A stretch of DNA of 9,198 nt from Campylobacteraceae bacterium (GTDB lineage: Bacteria; Campylobacterota; Campylobacteria; Campylobacterales; Sulfurovaceae): assembly GCA_027083075.1 (NCBI GenBank), contig JALWQQ010000015.1, positions 1 through 9,198 on the forward strand, read 5' to 3'. Below, in pieces: positions 6,213 to 9,198 of the stretch. The notes below the pieces were generated by a model that had not been told where the DNA came from, ran no database searches, and saw only the letters and a list, made by a program, of their open reading frames with translations. How positions within the stretch are numbered: the stretch's first letter is position 1; each line of letters begins with the position of its first letter. The position numbers and the translations under genes were made by a program.

Positions 6213-7799
6213 ATGAAATCTTTATTACTACTGCCTATACTATTGTTAACTGCTCTTAATGCCACTCCTGTTATTAAAATCGAAGCGCAGGAGTTACTCA
6301 AATATCTTGCTCACAAAGAAGGTTCACCCTATGTAAAACTGTATGATTGGGATATCGGCACCAAAGAGATGAGCCCTATAGAGTGGGATCCAAACGGAAA
6401 TAACTGGACACCAAAAGGGTTTGAGAGAAGAGGAAAGGTTTATCTAACAAATAATGGAAAAATAACACATAGCTATGTAGATAATGAAGCTAAAAAGCTC
6501 GGTTTTTGGAATCTATATCTTTTGGGTAATAAAGATAGAATAATTCAAGCAACAATTACACCAAACAAAGCAACATTGGAAAACCCCTCAATAGTGATAG
6601 ACAAAGCATTCATTCAAAAAAGAGTTGTTTGCCAAGAGAATGATGCAAAAAGAGTAGTGGCACTAAATGTAAAGTTTCCCCAAAGTGTGCCAATATGGAT
6701 AGAAGAGGATACCGATATAGACATCACAAAAGGCAACAAAAGCATCTATACGATAAGTTTTGAAAATGAGCCTAAATGTCTACAGGGGATGCAACCGACG
6801 CAAAGAGATCATACTCCCAAGAGTAATACCGTAGAGCAGATAAAACGCTTTATCCAAAGCTTTTATAAAGTAGGAGAAAGTCCGTTTCCCGCTAAGGCGC
6901 TGAAATTTTACGACAATCGCGTAGATCTCTATTTCGGCAGAAAAAACCTCGACAAAGAAGAGATCCTCGAGGACAAGATAAGATACTATCGACGATGGCC
7001 CAAAAGAGAGTATACGCTCAAAGATATCGAGATTATCGACACTTTCGTAGAAGATACCAAAAGATACTATACGGTAAACACTGTAGTGGATTGGAATGTG
7101 ACATCGGCTAAAAACAAAAGTAAAATCGGCACCACTTACAACATCATCAAGCTTATCGAAACAGACAACGGCTACCTAGTCAAGTCGATCAAGAGTATCG
7201 GCAACGAAACAACACACAAAAACAAACCCGAAAAGACGCAAGTGTATACCACCTCCTCGCACCCTAAGCTTACGCGTCCTACTCACCATACCGACCGATC
7301 CGTTACGACATCGTCCATCGCATTTGAAGAGTCTGGCATCTCTATCGTACTTACTTATCCAAAATATATCGAAGCGGGTACCTACTTCAAACTCAAAGCG
7401 ATCATGACCAACAACTTCACGACGGCAAAACAGGGTGGCTTAACCCTTTCGTTTCCGGATCTTATAGGCACCAAAGGCAGGATACTAGGTAACAATTTCA
7501 CCTCCCTGAAAGCCTATACATTCCCTGACAAAATCTACAACAAGACTATTCGAGGCGCAATGAAAGCCGACTACTTGATGGTAGAGGGGTGGCAAAGCAA
7601 AAGATGGCGATATGGTAGGTCAAAATACTTTGAGATCGCCCTCAAAGCACCCTATCGACTTGATCATCTACGGGTCAATGTTCGAGGGATCTTGTGGAGA
7701 AGAGGAAGCCGCGATACGATAGAGATCCCAAGAAGCGGCAATGCGATCGACCAGCAAGGCTTTGCCGTTAAGCAGCTCTATATTCCTATAGAGAGATAA
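6213..7799 (+). CDS. Exported protein of unknown function with central NTF2-like and C-terminal beta-sandwich regions
   Basis: This is a 528-residue protein. Residues 1-17 (MKSLLLLPILLLTALNA) are a Sec signal peptide, so it is probably periplasmic. I do not recognise the family. Three parts can be seen. Residues 18-195 are strand-rich with two Cys (140, 189) that could form a disulphide. Residues 205-332 (VEQIKRFIQSFYKV... RYYRRWPKREYTLKDIEI... GYLVKSIKSIG) have the helix-then-sheet pattern of NTF2/SnoaL-like domains, often used for binding or scaffolding. After a Thr/His/Ser-rich linker (333-365), residues 366-528 look like an Ig-like or beta-sandwich domain ending D-Q-Q-G-F-A-V. GGAGG at 6203-6207 sits 5 bases before the ATG, and the gap to the cytochrome stop is 14 bases, so the two are probably co-expressed and may act together. 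The first third is markedly more AT-rich than the rest of the window. Confidence 0.8.
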   Translation: MKSLLLLPILLLTALNATPVIKIEAQELLKYLAHKEGSPYVKLYDWDIGTKEMSPIEWDPNGNNWTPKGFERRGKVYLTNNGKITHSYVDNEAKKLGFWNLYLLGNKDRIIQATITPNKATLENPSIVIDKAFIQKRVVCQENDAKRVVALNVKFPQSVPIWIEEDTDIDITKGNKSIYTISFENEPKCLQGMQPTQRDHTPKSNTVEQIKRFIQSFYKVGESPFPAKALKFYDNRVDLYFGRKNLDKEEILEDKIRYYRRWPKREYTLKDIEIIDTFVEDTKRYYTVNTVVDWNVTSAKNKSKIGTTYNIIKLIETDNGYLVKSIKSIGNETTHKNKPEKTQVYTTSSHPKLTRPTHHTDRSVTTSSIAFEESGISIVLTYPKYIEAGTYFKLKAIMTNNFTTAKQGGLTLSFPDLIGTKGRILGNNFTSLKAYTFPDKIYNKTIRGAMKADYLMVEGWQSKRWRYGRSKYFEIALKAPYRLDHLRVNVRGILWRRGSRDTIEIPRSGNAIDQQGFAVKQLYIPIER

Positions 7800-7827
7800 G
7801 GTTTTCTCTCCCGATCTCCAATTAAAC

Positions 7828-7848
7828 CGACATTTGTCGCTCTTTTTT
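7828..7848 (+). terminator. Weak intrinsic terminator candidate
   Basis: CGAC (7828-7831) pairs with GTCG (7836-7839) across ATTT, followed by TC and six T (7843-7848). The stem is short, so the call is weak, but the position 29 bases after the stop of the 528-residue gene fits the end of that operon. Confidence 0.3.
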
Positions 7849-7853
7849 GAAAT

Positions 7854-7889
7854 TTGAAACAGTATATTAAATATGCCATACTTACATAT
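7854..7889 (+). promoter_or_regulatory. Promoter and possible operator of the toxin-antitoxin pair
   Basis: TTGAAA (7854-7859), 17 bases, then CATACT (7877-7882) makes a plausible promoter. TTTGAAA is repeated in tandem at 7846-7859. An inverted repeat, ATATG (7871-7875) and CATAT (7885-7889) separated by 9 bases, straddles the -10. This is where a ribbon-helix-helix antitoxin would be expected to bind and repress its own operon. Confidence 0.35.
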
Positions 7890-7923
7890 CATAAGAAATA
7901 TATACATAAAAAAGAGGTGCGCC

Positions 7924-8190
7924 ATGGGAATGTTGACAGTGCGGAAAAATTTTGTTTTCGATAGAGAGCTTGCAGAAAGTGTATCGAGCGTGCTCAAAGA
8001 GAAGGACAAAAACTTTACTCAACTGATCGTGAGCTATTTTAAGGCGATTACGAAAAACCCCGAGATAATCGATGAAATAGAAGAGAAGGCAAAAGAGCGA
8101 AAGGGCGCTTTTGTGGGCATTTTAGATGGCAAAATCGGCGAAATGGATACCAAAGAGATGAGTAGTGTCTATCATGAACATATTTCTTGA
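7924..8190 (+). CDS. VapB-like ribbon-helix-helix antitoxin
   Basis: This is an 88-residue protein. Residues 5-40 (TVRKNFVFDRELAESVSSVLKEKDKNFTQLIVSYFKAI) show the beta-strand followed by two helices of ribbon-helix-helix DNA-binding antitoxins. Residues 44-72 (KNPEIIDEIEEKAKERKGAFVGILDGKIG) form the linker and C-terminal part that would clasp the toxin; the G-x-F-x-G-x-L-D-G-K-I-G signature is one I associate with antitoxins paired with PIN toxins. ATG 7924 is chosen because AGAGGTG (7913-7919) lies just upstream; the ATG at 7930 is possible. Its last 17 bases overlap the start of the PIN gene, the usual coupling in such pairs. It would neutralise the toxin and repress the operon. It looks intact. 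Confidence 0.8.
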   Translation: MGMLTVRKNFVFDRELAESVSSVLKEKDKNFTQLIVSYFKAITKNPEIIDEIEEKAKERKGAFVGILDGKIGEMDTKEMSSVYHEHIS

Positions 8191-8595
8191 TGCCAACATC
8201 TGCCTCGACCTCTTGGATACAACCAGACCGACCTCCAAAAACTCGGTAGAATGGTACATGATTCAAAAAGACGACACACAGAAGGCTTTTTTCATCTCGG
8301 GGGATTTTATAATGACATTTTTTATGTGTTGACCAAAAAGAGAAAAGTATCGCCTAAGCAGACCTTGTACGCCATAGATCTCATGTCTAGAGAGATCACG
8401 CCTTGCTACATCAAACACTCCGATTATACGATCGCCAAATGCAATCTATTTGACAATATCTTGGATGATTTGAAGGATCTTATCGTGCTAAACAGTGCAA
8501 GTGAACGCGGTTGTAGCATATTTGTAACGAACGACAAAAAACTGTTAGGACTTGCCAAATACAAAACAATGAAGATAACAAAACCGGAAATATAG
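8174..8595 (+). pseudogene. VapC-like PIN-domain toxin interrupted by a one-base frameshift
   Basis: The frame starting at ATG 8174 reads MNIFLDANICLDLLDTTRPT..., a PIN-domain N-terminus with catalytic Asp6, and runs to residue 46 (...FFISGDFI). It then loses homology and stops at TGA 8330-8332 (52 residues). The other frame, from about 8311, continues the PIN fold: NDIFYVLTKKRK, then DDLKDLIVLNSASERGC, then IFVTNDKKLL, ending at TAG 8593-8595. Adding one base near 8309-8312 would join them into a 140-residue protein of normal VapC length, with Asp in the NDIFY block as the second acidic residue. PIN toxins are metal-dependent RNases. As it stands the toxin is probably dead, unless the missing base is a sequencing error or is recovered by slippage. 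The start overlaps the antitoxin gene by 17 bases. Confidence 0.75.
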
Positions 8596-8631
8596 GCGAG
8601 AGATTGTTAACTTTTTATGATAAATTTAAGC

Positions 8632-8637
8632 TATAAT
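8632..8637 (+). promoter_or_regulatory. Consensus -10 box upstream of small ORF and metE
   Basis: A perfect TATAAT, preceded by GC and an AT-rich stretch, starts 37 bases after the end of the PIN frame. No -35 box is found at normal spacing. Transcription would start near 8644, giving a leader of about 23 bases to ATG 8667, and could run on into metE. Confidence 0.55.
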
Positions 8638-8666
8638 TACACACATTTCATATAAAGCAAGAGGAT

Positions 8667-8924
8667 ATGTATCACTTTATCGCACATACCATCGGCTCTG
8701 CTGTTGCCTTGAAAGCATTGGGCGCAACACCCGCATGTACACAAAACAGCGCCGAAACATGTCCGCTTGACTTTCGAAAAAATCCGCTCTCCAAAAAGGC
8801 GTGCCACTGCTCCATCGTCTTTTTGCAGCGTACTTTGCAGCTCTTTGCAAGACTCAAATATTTTGTGAAAAAACTCTGCCCTTGCCGCAAAACCAAAAGC
8901 GGCTTAGCCCCTCCCTTCGCATAA
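8667..8924 (+). CDS. Small cysteine-rich ORF, doubtful
   Basis: This is an 85-residue frame with no family I recognise. It follows a good -10 box and has AAGAGG (8659-8664) very close to ATG 8667. It has a mildly hydrophobic start (FIAHTIGSAVALKALGATPA), six Cys including CHC (45-47 region) and CPC (70-72 region), and basic patches between them. Codon choice is not clearly unlike the real genes. A minus-strand frame covers much of the same bases, so openness alone is weak support. It could instead be the transcribed leader of metE or a small RNA. A 5-base hairpin (GCCGC 8884-8888 with GCGGC 8899-8903) lies inside its 3' end. Confidence 0.3.
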   Translation: MYHFIAHTIGSAVALKALGATPACTQNSAETCPLDFRKNPLSKKACHCSIVFLQRTLQLFARLKYFVKKLCPCRKTKSGLAPPFA

Positions 8925-9091
8925 TCTCTCTTTTTTCTATTTTTTCTATCGGTTTCATCTTCTGTTTCGGTCGGGTACGGCTATGGTACATATCGTGTAG
9001 TATCTATGTGCATACGCGTTTGTGTATGTGTTTGCCGTCAGTCCGTTGGTTATTTGATCATTGTGTAAAACTACACAAGATCCATAGTTAC
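8925..9091. other. Gene-free region upstream of metE
   Basis: There is no convincing gene here. The stretch begins with T-tracts repeated at about 10-base intervals (8931-8936, 8941-8945), then GT-rich sequence with short inverted repeats (CATAC 9011-9015 with GTATG 9024-9028). It ends with the strong hairpin listed separately. The periodic T-tracts resemble those upstream of Campylobacterota promoters, but I cannot pick a clear -10 box after them. Confidence 0.5.
9056..9082. promoter_or_regulatory. Perfect inverted repeat just upstream of metE
   Basis: TTGTGTA (9061-9067), loop AAAC, TACACAA (9072-9078) is a perfect 7-base inverted repeat. GATC at 9056-9059 and GATC at 9079-9082 extend it to 11 pairs with a single bulged A (9060). 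It ends 9 bases before the metE ribosome site. It may be a repressor or activator operator, or a leader hairpin in the mRNA. It does not match the MetJ or MetR sites I know. Confidence 0.5.
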
Positions 9092-9105
9092 GAAGGAGTA
9101 TGACT

Positions 9106-9198
9106 ATGCGAAGTTATGTCACGGGGTTTCCTCGTATCGGCGAGAGGCGAGAATTGAAATTTGCGTTGGAGCAATATTGGAGAGGCGAGATCGACCTT
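9106..9198 (+). CDS. metE: Cobalamin-independent methionine synthase MetE, 5' end
   Basis: MetE transfers the methyl group of 5-methyltetrahydropteroyltri-glutamate to homocysteine, making methionine without vitamin B12, in the cytosol. Only the first 31 residues are in the window; the full protein is about 750. The start [20 protein letters not shown] followed by LEQYW matches the MetE N-terminus (GFPR[VI]GxRRELKxAxExYW). ATG 9106 is preferred because GAAGGAG (9092-9098) is 7 bases away. An in-frame ATG at 9100 is only one base from that site. The inverted repeat at 9056-9082 suggests control of this gene. Confidence 0.9.
   Translation, partial: MRSYVTGFPRIGERRELKFALEQYWRGEIDL

Noticed and set aside
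8318..8326. Programmed -1 frameshift in the PIN gene at ATTTTTTATG
   Set aside because: The codons ACA TTT TTT give A TTT TTT, not a full X XXY YYZ slippery site, and no downstream stimulatory hairpin is evident. A simple deletion explains the break better, since restoring one base near 8311 gives the expected NDIFYVL block.
8803..8809. GCCACTG, as in the cobalamin riboswitch, upstream of the B12-independent metE
   Set aside because: The match is short. The other conserved parts of the riboswitch (the GGTGAAAATCC-like block before it and the B12 box after it) are not found.
8801..9103. 100-residue open frame overlapping the small ORF and running up to metE
   Set aside because: It begins inside another frame with no ribosome site, and its composition (runs of Phe, Ser and Ile from T-tracts) looks like chance translation of non-coding DNA.
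1..9198. CRISPR array, tRNA, rRNA, insertion sequence or prophage
   Set aside because: I found no regularly spaced repeats, no cloverleaf-like segments, no transposase or integrase frames and no terminal inverted repeats with target duplications.

Overview
The window most resembles a chromosomal segment of a free-living member of the Campylobacterota (Epsilonproteobacteria), of the Sulfurovum/Sulfurimonas kind. The grounds are gene content and style, not a database search: the tight order hemW-tatB-tatC-queA, a QueA C-terminus of the Campylobacter type (DLFLHPKNPP...TNFHLPKSTLLML), promoters that show a good -10 box but little or no -35 box, and c-type cytochrome and porin genes suited to a respiratory Gram-negative cell.

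Layout. Bases 1-438 hold the 3' end of a HemW-like radical SAM gene. Bases 474-2921 form a compact overlapping operon, tatB-tatC-queA, which joins twin-arginine protein export to the tRNA queuosine pathway. Bases 2957-3886 encode a probable lipoprotein with an NlpC/P60 peptidase domain and a SPOR domain. It converges on a porin-like outer-membrane gene on the minus strand (3890-5038), with only 3 bases between the two stop codons. A 122-base divergent promoter region separates the porin from a two-gene plus-strand unit (5161-7799). This unit encodes a doubly membrane-anchored monohaem cytochrome c and a 528-residue periplasmic protein that I cannot name. A VapB/VapC-like toxin-antitoxin pair follows (7924-8595), in which the PIN toxin frame is broken by one base. 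The last part has a consensus-like TATAAT promoter, a small cysteine-rich ORF of doubtful status, about 180 bases without a gene, and the 5' end of metE (from 9106).

How it fits together. Most of the window concerns the cell envelope: Tat translocation, peptidoglycan remodelling, an outer-membrane channel, and a periplasmic cytochrome with an exported partner. Base composition falls from about 60% G+C in a sampled queA stretch to about 30% in the first third of the 528-residue gene and then partly recovers. This suggests that the 5161-8600 stretch is a more variable, accessory part of the chromosome.

Most worth a second look: the roughly 65-70 residue insertion in the first periplasmic loop of TatC; the cytochrome whose Met-Pro motif lies before rather than after CxxCH; the unnamed cytochrome plus periplasmic protein pair; the one-base break in the PIN toxin; a direct repeat resembling the Campylobacter PhosR box in front of the porin gene; and a perfect 23-base inverted repeat starting at base 1 that may be an assembly fold-back.
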